64,000 nucleotides of DNA from Entoloma clypeatum. Taxonomy: Eukaryota; Basidiomycota; Agaricomycetes; Agaricales; Entolomataceae. The notes beneath the pieces were generated by a model, which made no database searches, was not told the DNA's origin, and saw only the letters and a program-made list of their open reading frames with translations. Position 1 is the first letter of the stretch. Each line of letters opens with the position of its first letter. The stretch is from NCBI GenBank assembly GCA_963565915.1, contig OY751493.1, positions 1,426,001-1,490,000 on the forward strand, given 5' to 3'. The translations under genes and the position numbers were made by a program. Positions 37,601 to 48,978 of this stretch are shown here, one piece after another.

Positions 37601-40600
37601 GCCGACTTCGGCTGCGAGAGATGTTGTGAACGTTAACGTCATCCATCGAAGGAAGCCGACCGTGTTCAAAGATTTCACGCGAACTCATACGTGATCGGAC
37701 AGTCCTACGGGTACGCTCGTCGCCGTTATTGATCAATGCCTTGAAGAGCCCCGCAGGCACAGTGTTCGTGGAGACAGGATGCTTGAAATCCAATGGTATA
37801 GGTGCGCGTTTCAGCCTAGCTGCGGTGGGTAGAATGATCTCGTCCCCTTGGGTACCGCCATCACCAGCCCGCTCTACACTCTCGTTCTCAAGAGTCTCTT
37901 GTTCAGCTTTGCCATTTGTGCCTGGAGGCAATTGGGAAGGAGGAATATTCTCCTTGTCTGTAGAAACATGGGGTAGTTTGGGAGCTACTGAGAATCCAGA
38001 GAACGTGAACGGTTCAGCAGAAGGATTGAGTTTGTGGCCTTTGGAGCCGGACGTGGCGTGTCGAATGCTAACAGGCGAGTCCAGATTGACAGGGAATTTG
38101 AAAGACATCATGCTGTCTCCTTCATCCAGAGAAGTCGACGAACCAAGGCGGGGTCGCTTCTCGCGGCCTTGGACCTTGAAAGGAGAAGGTTCGATCTCAG
38201 GAAGTGGGCGTATGTCAAGGGAAGGGGCAGGCGGCATTGTCGGTACACCAGGAGGAGGCCGAAAGTTGAAGGCTCCAGGTTTGAACTCGGGTGCCGCAAC
38301 GTTGAGAGGTTTCCCGATTGAAAGAACACGCTTGTGACCTGTTGTTGTCAACACTTTAGGAGGTGTAACGTCGCTCGATAAGTTCTGGCTCAATGGCTCC
38401 CGGGGCGCGCCGAAAACGAATGGCTTAGCGAACGGATTGAGAGCTGGCTGATTGAGAGCTGGCGCTTGATTGTTTGGATAAACAAACTGGCTTGAAGCTT
38501 GTCTTGAATGCGAACTAGCGAGATCGTAAGTAGTATGACGACCAGAGGCATCCCGAGAATGGAGAACATGCGGGAAGGGACGTGAAGAGCCATCAAGGTT
38601 AGAAGGAGTACGCGAGTAATGATTTCCGCCGAGGTATTCTCGACCTTCGTCGCTCGGATTCGATATTATGTCCTCTTCATCATGCAAAGAAACAGCGACG
38701 GTGTTTTCTGGTGGACGAGGGAAGTTGGGAATGCGCCTTGGACGATCCATCTGAGAAGCACGACGGCGTGCACGACGCTCTAATCGTCCTTGTCTTGCGC
38801 GTTCTTCGTCTGATGGATTTGACCATTCACCAATACTCTGAACATTGGAAAGGGGATAAGCATCTCAGAAAAAGCGATTGAAAGTCCTACCTCCTCGGCA
38901 TCAGAAGCCTCGCATACATCCTCTGAACCTGTCCATTCGCCTGCAGCATCCAAATCCTCTTGCTGTCCGATACCATTGACATGTCCCACATGAACGGCGG
39001 AAACGACGTCTTCGTCTCCTACGAAATCTTCGTCTTCCAGGGCTCCGGCTGAACGCGTCGATAAGGCTGCAGACAATCTCGAAACGTGACGAGAATGTAT
39101 TCTGCTTTGCGAAGCTGTGTGTATCCCATCCTGATGGTGTGGCCCTGTCCTATCATATTCCACATTGATATCATCCACCGCCCGGTCATGGGACCCTACC
39201 CTTTCGTGCTGTATGAATGCTGTGTGGGTGAGCATCGCAGGCTCCCCATCAGCCTTTGTCTCGATGACTTGCTCCTCCTCTTCGTCTTCCTCAGGAATGT
39301 CAAGGCCAAAGCCACGGGTAAAGTCGGGACGACTGGCAGATCGTAGTGGCCCTTGGAGTGGAGCCAAAGAGGACATGTCAGGAGGAATGCAGGCTTGCGG
39401 TGCATAAATGCCTTCTTGGGTAGAGGGTCCCGAGTGAGGAATCGGGCCCACAACACCATCCAAACTGAAAGGATCAAACGCATTTGTAACAGGGTCGAAG
39501 AAGGGTTGCTGTGGCAAAGCCAGGGACATGGTATGACCGTGCCTGTTCGTCATAAATCGTGGAGAAGGGCGATGTGGCGAGGACGACAAGAGACCAAAGG
39601 GTGGGTGGGGGGAAGAACTAAGAGAGTTATTGGCCGATAAAGTAGGATCTTGAGATTGCTGTAGCTTATTAAGTTTGTATGCTAATATTTGAGGATCCGC
39701 GGGGGAAGATATCTGCGAAAGGTAAGGCGACATCAGCGAAACGTATCGGAACGAGCCTTGCACGACGTACAGATGCAGCACGAGCATGAGGAGCGTAAAT
39801 ATGGGGTACGTTGCTGCCCGACCCCTTTTCGACGCCGAGTTTCTCCAACTTTTCTTCGATGTCCTTCTGCTTCATTTCGTCCCAGGCACGCTGAGTAGGG
39901 AAATGTAATAACGTCAGAGTGGAAGACGAAATATGAGAAGAAAAGACGGACCTGCCCAGGGAGGAAGACTTCAAGTGTATTCGGTATATGATGCCTCTCT
40001 TGGTCGGAAGGATAAGATTCCGCTGTAGTGAATTCCACTGGGATGATTTCTTGATCGCTGAACTCAAAGCTATCCAAGACCGTTCTGGCCCAAGGTGGTC
40101 GGGTCGGAGGCAGGCCGTCCACCCCGGGTATGGATTCTTTGGGAAGATTGACGTTGACCTTCTTCACCTTTTGGGGCGGTGGTGCAGGGGTGTTCTGCGC
40201 TGCAACAGGTAATGGGCTCAGCTTCCGCGCGGGCCCTCCTAGGACGGCTTTGGGAGGACCCCCGATGCTCAGTTGTCTGCGGTTTCTATTTGGAAAAGGA
40301 TGACCCATTGGGTGGTGCCCCGGTATACCCATCATGGACGGACGAGGGAAATGACCATTGAGGGGGGTTATTGGAAAACCGTTCGGAGGGTGAATTCCAG
40401 CAGCAGCGAGGTTGGCAATGCTTGCGTGGCCGTGGTGGTGAACGAGTCGACCTGGAGTGGGAGGAGGCTGTGGACTGAAAAACGGTTGTATCGGTGTCTG
40501 CAGGGGACGATTGTTCATGGGGAAATGGGGGTAGAAGCCTTGTTGACCGAGATGAATAGGTGTCTGAGGAGTAAATGGCATGGCTATCTGGTGGGTATTG

Positions 40601-40650
40601 AAGTGAGTATTGACATTGAGCCGTGGAAGAGACTCCCGTGGGTTGGCCAT
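34677..40650 (-). CDS. Very large unrecognised coiled-coil protein
   Basis: I do not recognise this family. The protein exceeds 1,700 residues and runs from ATG 40650 to a stop at 34677 with few introns (about 39925, 39710, 38880-38820, 35760-35700 and 35205-35150). The first ~600 residues are disordered and Pro/Ser/His-rich. A conserved-looking patch (VLDSFEFSDQEIIPVEF, RAWDEMKQKDIEEKLEKLG) sits within them. A middle region is rich in Ser/Thr/Pro with acidic runs. The second half, about 37450-35200, is mostly heptad-like coiled coil (EELRRHRDR-type and LEEALAKALTRLQ segments). The C-terminus is Gln-rich and ends GEDGWWS. A scaffold, polarity or microtubule-associated role is possible but only inferred. 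Confidence 0.8.
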
Positions 40651-42103
40651 TGGTCACGGTGAGCAAGAGACGACGACGAACAAACAATTGATGGCCAAAT
40701 TCTCTTCAACACGTGCCTCCCGCTATAGTCAATGTGGTAAATATTATCCACCTCACCTCGCGACGCATACTCCTCAGAACCGGGACTGGCATCCACGCCC
40801 GCACACGAAGTTGCTATTCTCGTTACCGCGTCCGATGGCCTTCCTTTTGAGTATATTCCATGAACCTTCCCTTCCTAAAAGCATCTTTGGTCCCTGACGC
40901 GAAAAACGGGCTACCCGCACTTTGTGCCACATCAAGCCTGACCGCACCGCCCAATGCCATATCGTTATTCCGCAGCTATGGACGCTTTTCGTCTCGCGCC
41001 AATGTATTCACATAGCCACACGCCATACTGACATAGGCATCGGGTCACTTACCAAAACGAACAATCTACCTTTGCCGAGCCTGGTTACTGCTCGCGACGT
41101 CCAACTGCAGCGTCACTTCTGCAGGTGGCGTTCCCATGTGAATAACAACCCCTGTATGGAAGCAGGATGGCCTGTAGGCTGTAGAGGGTTGATTTACGAG
41201 GTATTTGTGTCCTTGGCAGTCAGGTATGGATTGTACGCAAGGAAGGGGCATGGACGCGGCACAAAGGTCGTTCTGGGCGGTGCGATCAAAGGAGATAAGC
41301 CTAGGCGACACAGCCATCCTGACAGAATTTATTTCCTTCAATGACGGAGAGCGACGATGACGACGAGGATGACGACGATTATCTCAGGGAAATACATACA
41401 ATCTATTAAGAATATTCAGCTCCCGATTAGCTCTCACAAACCTCCAATCCCGCCCAAACCTCAGCACCAACGTTCATCGACATCCTCAACCGTGAGGCGG
41501 ACGTCGTAATAGCCGAAACCTCCGACAGCGCATGCCTTGGCGCACGTTCCAGAGAGCTCACTCTTCAATTACTCAATGGAGATGTTCTGCTAGTGCATAC
41601 GATAACAAAGCGCGCGTGGTCTCGTCTCCCGCGGCCCTGCGGGACGATACTGTTATTACTCGAATGGCTATCATTAAGCTTCGAGGACTGCTTCGAGTGA
41701 TAGATTCGTCCGCTCATCGTGTCCACTGTTCGCTCCCTTTCAGGGTTAAACCAAATCTCGGAGAAACTCTTCAACTCCAAGTGCTCGACTTCTCGTCATG
41801 TCCATCCACTGTCTACCCCTTCCATCACCTTGCTATGTCAACTTGTACTATTAATATCGACATCGCCCTTGTTGTCAAGTCATCTTTGCGACTACGATCA
41901 CAGTAACCTTCCCCGACCTCAAGGAGTCGACGCATGGCACGGGAGGGCAGACGCATGTGATGTACTTTGGCATCTTCCTTCGTGTGCCCACGCGAACCGC
42001 ACCACTCGAGCATGGCATCGCGCGGGCCCTACTGGTCTACTATAAATTCAATTCAAGTCGATCTTTCTGTGTGATAAGATCATACCTCAAAGCTTCATCT
42101 CCG
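40651..42103. other. Intergenic region upstream of the coiled-coil gene and S1/P1 nuclease 1
   Basis: About 1.45 kb holding two divergent promoters. The left part, 40651-41340, shows no gene. The right part contains a possible degenerate or unresolved coding stretch, listed separately. Confidence 0.5.
41341..41700 (+). pseudogene. Possible broken or unresolved coding stretch (uncertain)
   Basis: An ATG at 41341 opens an acidic run (MTESDDDDEDDDDYL) that stops after 22 codons. A second frame from about 41432 encodes IDILNREADVVIAETSDSA and then LTLQLLNGDVLLVHTITKRA before TGA at 41698. An overlapping frame continues further with RVVSSPAALRDDTVITRMAI. Coding-like composition that switches frame suggests either a gene relic or a multi-exon gene I cannot resolve. 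I do not recognise the product. Confidence 0.25.
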
Positions 42104-43770
42104 ATGAAACCAACCAGTCTTCTCGGTGTCGTATCACTGTCCGCTTTGGGTGTTCATGGATGGGGAGCCAGCGGACACCAGGCTGTAGGGTGCGTCGCTT
42201 TGCAGCAGACCTCATCGATCCAACGGTGCTGATCACCCTTATCAGATATGTTGCGATGCATGTAAGAGTTCTTACCAAACCTACATAGCATGCTTCTTTT
42301 GAAGAAAAACCTGTCAGTTCTTGACTCCCAAGGCCCTCAGCTTCGTCCAATCTTCGCTCGGCTCAACATACCACAATTCTCTTGGCCCAGCAGCAACCGT
42401 GAGTTCCATCTTCTATTTCATGGTAGCCTTTTTGAACATGCGCGTGTAGTGGCCAGACGAAATTAGGCATACGTCTGGTTGGGGGTGGTAAGCCTTCTCG
42501 TACTGTTTACTCACATCCAAATGTAGCTGAAGACGTAACCAGGTCGGCCCCCCTTCACTTTGTGGATGCCAAAGGTGATTCTTGCGTTTCCATACGACTT
42601 ATCCTAGTCTCTCATCCATGACCCTGACCAGATGTTCCTCCTTCCTCCTGCTCCGTGCAGGAGATCCGTGACTGTGGCACGGGGAAATGTATTCGTGTGT
42701 ATTGATTTTTTCCGAGTTGGCGCCATCTAACTTTTATTGGTAGTCACCGCCATTGCGAACTATACAACACGCGTCGTGGATAAGTCACTCTCCAAAACCG
42801 AACGCACGAACGCTCTGAAATTCCTCGGTAAAATATATTTCATTAACTCATCCTCCCTTCCATTAACCTTACTCGCTATCTGTTCGTCCTTGGCCATAAT
42901 AAGACCATGTGAGCTCCTGTATTTCTAACCGGTCCTTGCATCGTTAACCCTTCGTCCAGTTCATCGGTGACATAGGCCAGCCATTGCACGTCGAGTCTTC
43001 CAAATTAGGGGGAAACCAGATCGCCGTTACCTGTAGCGGCAGTAAGACTAACTTGCACCATGTGAGCACCGTAATACATATGTTTATTGCAAGTCTTTGA
43101 GCTCTTTTTCTCAAGATTTGGGGTACGTGTTGGTCGCCCTCGTTGACCGTGGAATTTCCAATGAAGGGTTTCTTCGTTTCGCAGACTCTAACATGATCGA
43201 TCAACTTCTTCGTCATGAATATAGCTCCTCCGTCACAGCCTGGGCTGATGCCCTTGCGACTCGTATCAAGGTACTTCCTTTTAATGCACAATATATGTTT
43301 TGATGCTCGAATGTTGTGATTCTTCAGTCGGGATCATACCAATCAGAAGCGCCTTCCTGGATCTCATGCTCGTCCACAACTTCGTCGGCGCACAAAGGAG
43401 GTGTCGCCGATGACATCAGAGGCTTTTTGAAACGCCGGGCAATCACTCCCCTCCGTTGCCCCCTCACATGGGCTCAGGACTCGAACGCCATCGACTGTGT
43501 CCGTTTGCTCGCGGTCTTTTGTAAGGTATCTGCTAACACACCATCTCTAGTCATATGTATTCAATTATGAGACTGGGGTCGACCTATGTACCTCGGACTA
43601 CTACACGAATGCCGTGCCGATCGTAAGCACGCCCGTCCATTGTCTTCATTTTCCCATGATTCGACCTATGCTTTCTTCAGATCGAGACCCAAATTGCCAA
43701 ATCAGGCTATCGTTTGGCGGCATGGTTGAATGTTCTCTTCGATGGATCCACTGGGCTCCCAGGACACTAG
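42104..43770 (+). CDS. Secreted S1/P1-type nuclease, paralog 1
   Basis: Zinc-dependent single-strand nuclease and 3'-nucleotidase, secreted. The signal peptide MKPTSLLGVVSLSALGVHG precedes Trp, the expected mature N-terminal zinc ligand (WGASGHQAVG). Ligands expected from nuclease P1 are all present after splicing: Trp and His at the start, Asp in WPDEIR, His in SAPLHFVDA, His and Asp in DHFIGDIGQPLH plus its last His, and His and Asp in NLHHIWD. The end reads NAVPIIETQIAKSGYRLAAWLN, then TAG at 43768-43770. It is split into about a dozen exons, including microexons 42246-42261, 42904-42908 and 43116-43122. Paralog 2 lies at 60.5-62.1 kb on the other strand. Confidence 0.92.
42246..42261 (+). 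other. 16-nt microexon in S1/P1 nuclease 1
   Basis: The exon sits between acceptor ttatcag and donor gtaagag. It encodes the end of a Gly codon plus YVAMH, completing AVGYVAMHFL at the start of the mature enzyme. The paralog has a 16-nt exon at the same codon position. Confidence 0.85.
42904..42908 (+). other. 5-nt microexon (ACCAT) in S1/P1 nuclease 1
   Basis: Acceptor ataataag precedes it and donor gtgagc follows, with introns of 76 and 51 nt. It turns KFLG(split)/FIGDIG into KFLDHFIGDIGQPLH, restoring both frame and the zinc-ligand histidine. Skipping it gives an immediate stop (GTT CAT CGG TGA). Confidence 0.85.
43116..43122 (+). other. 7-nt microexon (ATTTGGG) in S1/P1 nuclease 1
   Basis: The exon lies between acceptor ttctcaag and donor gtacgt. 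It encodes Ile-Trp and the first base of the Asp codon, completing NLHHIWDSNM as in nuclease P1. Confidence 0.85.
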
Positions 43771-46163
43771 ATAGCTAAATGTTGACAAGATGAGGTGTTC
43801 ACAAGGGGGAGTATTTTCAGGTTTGAAGGGTATGATTTTGACCGGCTGAGGTGTGGCGCACTTTGTTTTTGTATGTAAATGTTGTAGAGTGTCGATGTTG
43901 TACTGTTGATTATTTTCAAACGTCCGGATTGCCTGGGGAAGGGAGTACCTTTTGCCAACAGATTGAGGCCCTACGGCATTTTGGGGCCATCATTGCGGAT
44001 CTGGCGTATCATCGCTGGCATAGCCTGGGGCAGCGACAGTGAATTGAGCGAACGGCAGCCTCGAATGTTCCTTGTCATGGATTCCCATGTCGTTGCTCTG
44101 TTTACCAAGCGCCCCAATTTCCTGACTGCCAGTCTATGAGCGTTCAACCTATTCTAGGCATGCGAACGAAGGAATGATACGATTGATTACCCTTCATTGA
44201 ATAGTAGGCGACAGAATCCATTTCTCGTATGGTAAATGTCCGTGTGGGCAAGGAGCCCATACTCGTACGGCGGGTTGAGGGACATCCATTGGGCAGTTGA
44301 GACGGATATCGTGGTTTCTTTGAGTGCTGACGGCGTGCCGTTTAATTTAGCGGTCGTTAAATTGCAGGACAACTCACATTTGTATTTCCTCTCGTGCCAC
44401 AGCCTTTCGTGTCCTCTAGGAGGTCTCTTTCCTTGTAATGGCCCAAACTGTTTTTGGGTACGGAGGGTTTGCTGGTGACGAGGCAGCGTATAGCTAGGCA
44501 AAGTGGCTGAGGTGCCGGGGGCGATGATTCAAAAGGGAAAGAATTGTTTCGTTGATCGATTCGTGATAGGGCGGGGGAAAAGAGAAAAAAGAAAAGGGGT
44601 AGCCTATGGGCTTGCTGGCGGGTGGGTTGCTGATGAAGGGGGCATTGGGATTTTGCCTCCGAATTTGAAAGAGCGGAGTTGAGACAGGCTGATCATGAGC
44701 GACAAATTCTGTTTGTCCCTCAATCCCTTCGCCTCAGGAACTGCCATAAAATTTTGCGCATAGCGGGTCTCAAGTCTGGAACCCGAGCCGTCGTTCTGAA
44801 CAGCGCGCCAACCGGGTCTTGAAAGAAAAGGACCATGCAGCAATCCGCGCAGCGTGCCACCAACTGGTAACAAATACCTTAACATGCCGTCTTTCACGGT
44901 TGGCTCGCTCACAGGACGGACGGGCAATTTTCTTCAAGACTCGACACCTTGCAGGACGACCTTGCTTCTGCTTTCGTCGCCTTGATTTGACAGACCGCAC
45001 CTTCTGAGGGCACCAGCCGGTGGACCGTGGTTGCGGTACCCTAAAAATCTGGGCTTCATGTCTGCAGGCATAACTTACTCGCAGATGGGATTTGAAAACA
45101 CTCGTGCCACCCGGGCGGGTCTGCACTGCCTTGAAGCCTTCCGGTGCACGTCTTGATGTTTGTTCCATCGCACGAAGGGCAGGGCATTCAGAAGGGACAA
45201 GAAAAGCAGATTCATTCAGTTCATCAGGTTGAGGTGAGTCAAGCAACAGCATATTTTCTTGTTCTTTGGTCTTGAAAGTCTTCGGCTGGACGTTTCTTGA
45301 TGTTTTTCGCTGATGGACAGCGATGTCAAGAATGCCTTCCCTCTTGATGCTTGAGTTGTTTTGAATTTGCTGGATTGACCCACTTTCATAGGAGCAAGCT
45401 CTCAGTACACAATAGTGTGCTTTCTGATGGTCATGACAAGAATGATCAAGGATGGGGCGGGAGCGCGTTTCTGACTCACCTCTTAAATCGCGTGACCCGA
45501 CGCGGTGTCACATTTCCTTAATAGGAAGAAGGGCGCTCACACGCCTCACGATTGTTGGGAAGGAGTCACTTGGAAGGTGGAATCTTCGCAAGAGGAGCCT
45601 AAGGAGGGAGGGAGTAGGTGGCCAGCAATCAGGAATCCTTCGTCGGCCCAAATGAGGAGGGACTAACGGCGCTTCTTGGGTTCGGAGCCGCACCAAGAGG
45701 ACGAGGCAGCTCTTGACACGCAAGACTGGTCCGTCCATAGCCCCGAATGAGGTGAAGGAAGTTCCGACTTTGGTACCCGTGCCGCCTTATGGGTCATCGG
45801 TGCCCTTGCTGTCGTCCCATCCGGCAAAAACACTTCACTTTCGATGTTTGCAAAACGCAAACCAGATATCCAGAAGATAGGCCAGTCACCCATCTATCTG
45901 TCTCGCCACTCAGGAGGCCAAGCATTCCTTGGTTATGAGGGGAGTCGGATCGGTCGCGACGATCAGGTCGCGTTATTTGGTCGTTCCACGGGAACCTGAA
46001 AAAAAAAAAGCAAACATCGTAAACGCCGTCTGAAATGTATACCAGATCCTACGCTCCTTTCGGCCCAGATTCGTCAGGGTCTCTTTCCATAAAATGAGAA
46101 CTGGCCGCTACTATTCTCTACCCTCTCCCCTACTATCAGCGACACTCGTTTCTCGCATTCATA
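43771..46163. other. Long gene-poor interval (2.4 kb)
   Basis: This is the longest stretch without a supportable gene. Minus frames at 44770-45252 (160 codons) and 44604-44927 (107 codons) are basic, unlike any family I know, and lack convincing starts or joins. No transposon ends, long repeats or tRNA are seen. A short A-run lies near 46000. It may include a promoter and a decayed element beyond recognition. Confidence 0.45.
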
Positions 46164-46681
46164 ATGTCGCTCAATAAACCATCTCATTCTCTACCTCTAC
46201 CTCATTCATCCACTCTCCTGGAACCCTCTGCATTCAGGGCTCCTCACTCTCGTCCCTCGAGATATACCCCTTACCCACAACGCCAGTATTCCATACACCA
46301 GCTCAATATAACTTACCTGGTATGATTTCTGTTGCTCACTGGCGTATTGGTCTTATGAGAGGTACTGGTGAAGGATCCCGATTATGTTCAAAGCCTAGTG
46401 GAGATAGCTATGCCCGAGGTAAGTTCATGTGCCTAGACGCCTCAAATCACTCTTATTCGTTCTGAAGCATCCCGCTGAGGGTCTCGCTGCCCTCCTTATA
46501 CCCCCTCCACGCGGCTTCGACGAGTTTCTCGCGGAATATGTTGATTTAGGATACAGGCTTATGGACCGCGCAGTCGCTGTCGTCATTGTAAGGACACTTC
46601 CATCTCATACGATTTTCAAGGCTTTATTTTTGACAGGACTTGGTGGTCGGCTTCAGACGCGCAAACCGAGGCAGGGCGTAA
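46164..46681 (+). CDS. Small protein of unknown function (about 125 residues, four exons)
   Basis: I do not recognise it. ATG at 46164 begins MSLNKPSHSLPLPHSSTLLE. Inferred exons then add VLVKDPDYVQSLVEIAMPE, HPAEGLAALLIPPPRGFDEF, AEYVDLGYRLMDRAVAVVI and a final LVVGFRRANRGRA before TAA at 46679-46681. Each join uses a GT donor and an AG acceptor and keeps the frame, which supports a real gene. The product is basic at the N-terminus and helical afterwards. It converges on MFAP1. Confidence 0.55.
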
Positions 46682-46867
46682 TAAAAATACTCATACTCAT
46701 CCTGTTTCATGGACTGCCGTATAAAATTACTAGTTTCCCATTTTCCACGTTCAGAGCGTATTGCATCAGGTCCAATAAATAAGCAATGCTTGACGAAGAA
46801 GTCAAATCAGCAAAACGAGGGTTGTTAAAAGGGTTGTGAAATATTCGAGAGGACAAGCCCTTGAAAC

Positions 46868-48756
46868 TCAATCAAGTCGTCTACGCTTATCACGGTACCC
46901 CTCGATCGATCGCTCTCGGGAACGTCGCCTCCCGTCATCTCGTCGACGTGGTGACCGTGACCGAGAATAAGAATGTGATCTCCGGCGAGAGCTCCGTTTC
47001 TCATAGTGGTCTCTCGATTGGTCAAAACCTCCATCTTCACGACCACGGTAGCGATCACGGTCATCTCTCCGGTCATCTTCGTGGGGATTTGAACGGCGTT
47101 CAGATTTCCATTTACCGGACTGACGCTGACTTGCTCCGTCGTCTTTGTCATCCCGCCATGATGGTCTCGAGCCCGGTTGTGCATTCCCCCACCGTCGTGG
47201 CCCTATCGGTGCTGCGTTAGAGCCGGAAGCACCCCGCTCTGATAATGGACCTGTGTTTTGTGGGCAGTCTGATTGGCAGGGTGGCATCAATATAATGTAA
47301 GAAAATGCGAGGAATCTGCGCACCCTTCTTCAAATGTGGTCCTCCACATGTAAAACAACCTCCTGCGTCGACTGAGTTTCCACCCGCTTTGACTGGGCCG
47401 ACTCCACCAAACCCGCCATTGCTTACGGTTGTATCCTGATCCACGAGGTGGGTGTACTTCGTACGACTGCGTTTGCCAAAGTTCTTGACTTGCATAACTT
47501 GCGGGAGCAAGGAAATGTCCACGGTCGATGCAGTGGCCTCTGTGTAGTCATGTCTCTTGAGAATTTCCAAGTCCTAGTGATAGAAAATCCACGTTAACTC
47601 TGGCATTGCCTGAAGAATGGTAGGATAAACCTGATGGAAAGCGCCCTTGTGCCAATATTTCTGAAGGAACTTTTGCTGTCCCTTGGGCTTCTCTTCGCGC
47701 AATTTCTCTGCCCTCTCCAAGTCTTCTTTAAGTCGCTGTTCCTCGGGCATCGCCCTCCGCCTCTCTACCTCCTCCCGCTCCAACTCTCTCTGCAATTCCT
47801 CCTCCTTCTCCTTTTTGATTCTACCAAGTTCGCGTAACCTCCACGCCTCAAACTCAGCAGCAGAGTCAAGACCATCCGTGTCGTCGACATCCTGCCCTTC
47901 CTCCTCTTTCTCCTCTGTGGAAGAGAGTTGACTTGATGGGTTGAGAAGTAAAAAACCAAAGACGTACTCTCTGCCAGTTCACGCTTGATACTCTCAGCGA
48001 CCAGGTCGTGGCTCTGCTTCCGCCGTTCCTCTGCTTCCTGCTCCTCTTTTAGCCTTGCTGCCTCTGTATCTTCCTTCTCAGCAATCGTAGCTCGTGCGCG
48101 CCTAAACAATATGTGTTCACAGAATATATCTCCACATCTTCCTGAAATACATACTTGGGAACAAATACCGGCCTAAACTGGAGTGTCGGCTTTTCTTCTT
48201 CCTCAGACTCTGATTCGTATTCACCGGACTACATCAGTCGCAAGTCAGCAGTGTGTAAGAGCCGAAAAGAAACACTAACATCCTCCGACTCAGCATCAGG
48301 CTTGCCATCTGGACGAGGAACGCGTGCAGCTTCCTCTTCAGATTCCTCGTCGGATTCTGCAGTTAATTTCCCGTTTCAGCCTCGCATTTCCCGCGTGCAA
48401 AATGACGTGAACTAACCTTCCTCCTGCTCCAGAACCGTCCGTCCAGATTCTTCCCTCCCCGCAACGATCACCTTCCCATCCTTTGAGATGTTCACATCTT
48501 TCAACGTGACATTCATGGATTTCATCGTTGTGCGCGTTTCCGTGCGCAGAAGCGTCCCCTCATCTTCCTCGTCCTCTTCATTGACAATATCTTGGTCGCC
48601 TGCAATGGGAACATCCCCATCTTCTTCCAGAGGTTGCTGGACGCCTTCGTCCTCTGAATCTGACTGGACCTCCGCGACCCCTTTAGGAACCTTGCCTTTC
48701 CAGTAGCGCGCAGCGGGTCTAGCTAGTCGTGGAGCTTGCTTGCGTGCTGGTTCCAT
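46868..48756 (-). CDS. MFAP1: MFAP1 spliceosomal protein with C-terminal zinc knuckle and RS-like tail
   Basis: Nuclear pre-mRNA splicing factor associated with Prp38 and the tri-snRNP. ATG at 48756 starts [21 protein letters not shown]. Acidic stretches follow ([25 protein letters not shown]), then a charged helical region ([20 protein letters not shown]). The MFAP1 core reads [16 protein letters not shown], then [36 protein letters not shown]. Beyond the family core there is [17 protein letters not shown], a CCHC-type knuckle, and an Arg/Ser/Asp-rich tail ([20 protein letters not shown]) ending KRRRLD. The extra tail may bind RNA or other splicing factors. About six short introns interrupt the gene. 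Confidence 0.92.
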
Positions 48757-48978
48757 GGCACAACAGTATGCCGACCCTGTTGTTTGGTTACACCCTGAAC
48801 AAAACAGGCCAAAACACTCGGGATTCTCAATTTGGCAAGGCCGATGGGCGTGGATTACTGAGCGATTCTGATTTGAATGGACGAGTCAAAGAGTTGATAT
48901 GGGCAACATCGAGCCAAAGCATAAACAAATTCATAATTTAAAATCATTGAACCACGATCAAAGACTGGTGCTTGATCC

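Noticed and set aside
35733..40650. Treating the coiled-coil locus as two genes (38750 and 40650 starts)
   Set aside because: A short intron near 38880-38820 joins the acidic end EASDAEE to SIGEWSNPSDEERARQ in frame, so one gene is simpler. A split remains possible.
40922..41344. Plus-strand open frame of 140 codons
   Set aside because: His/Arg/Cys-rich with no family resemblance and no splice partners; it lies in a divergent promoter.
44770..45252. Minus-strand frame of 160 codons, considered as a transposase remnant
   Set aside because: No catalytic motif, terminal repeats or target duplication can be seen.
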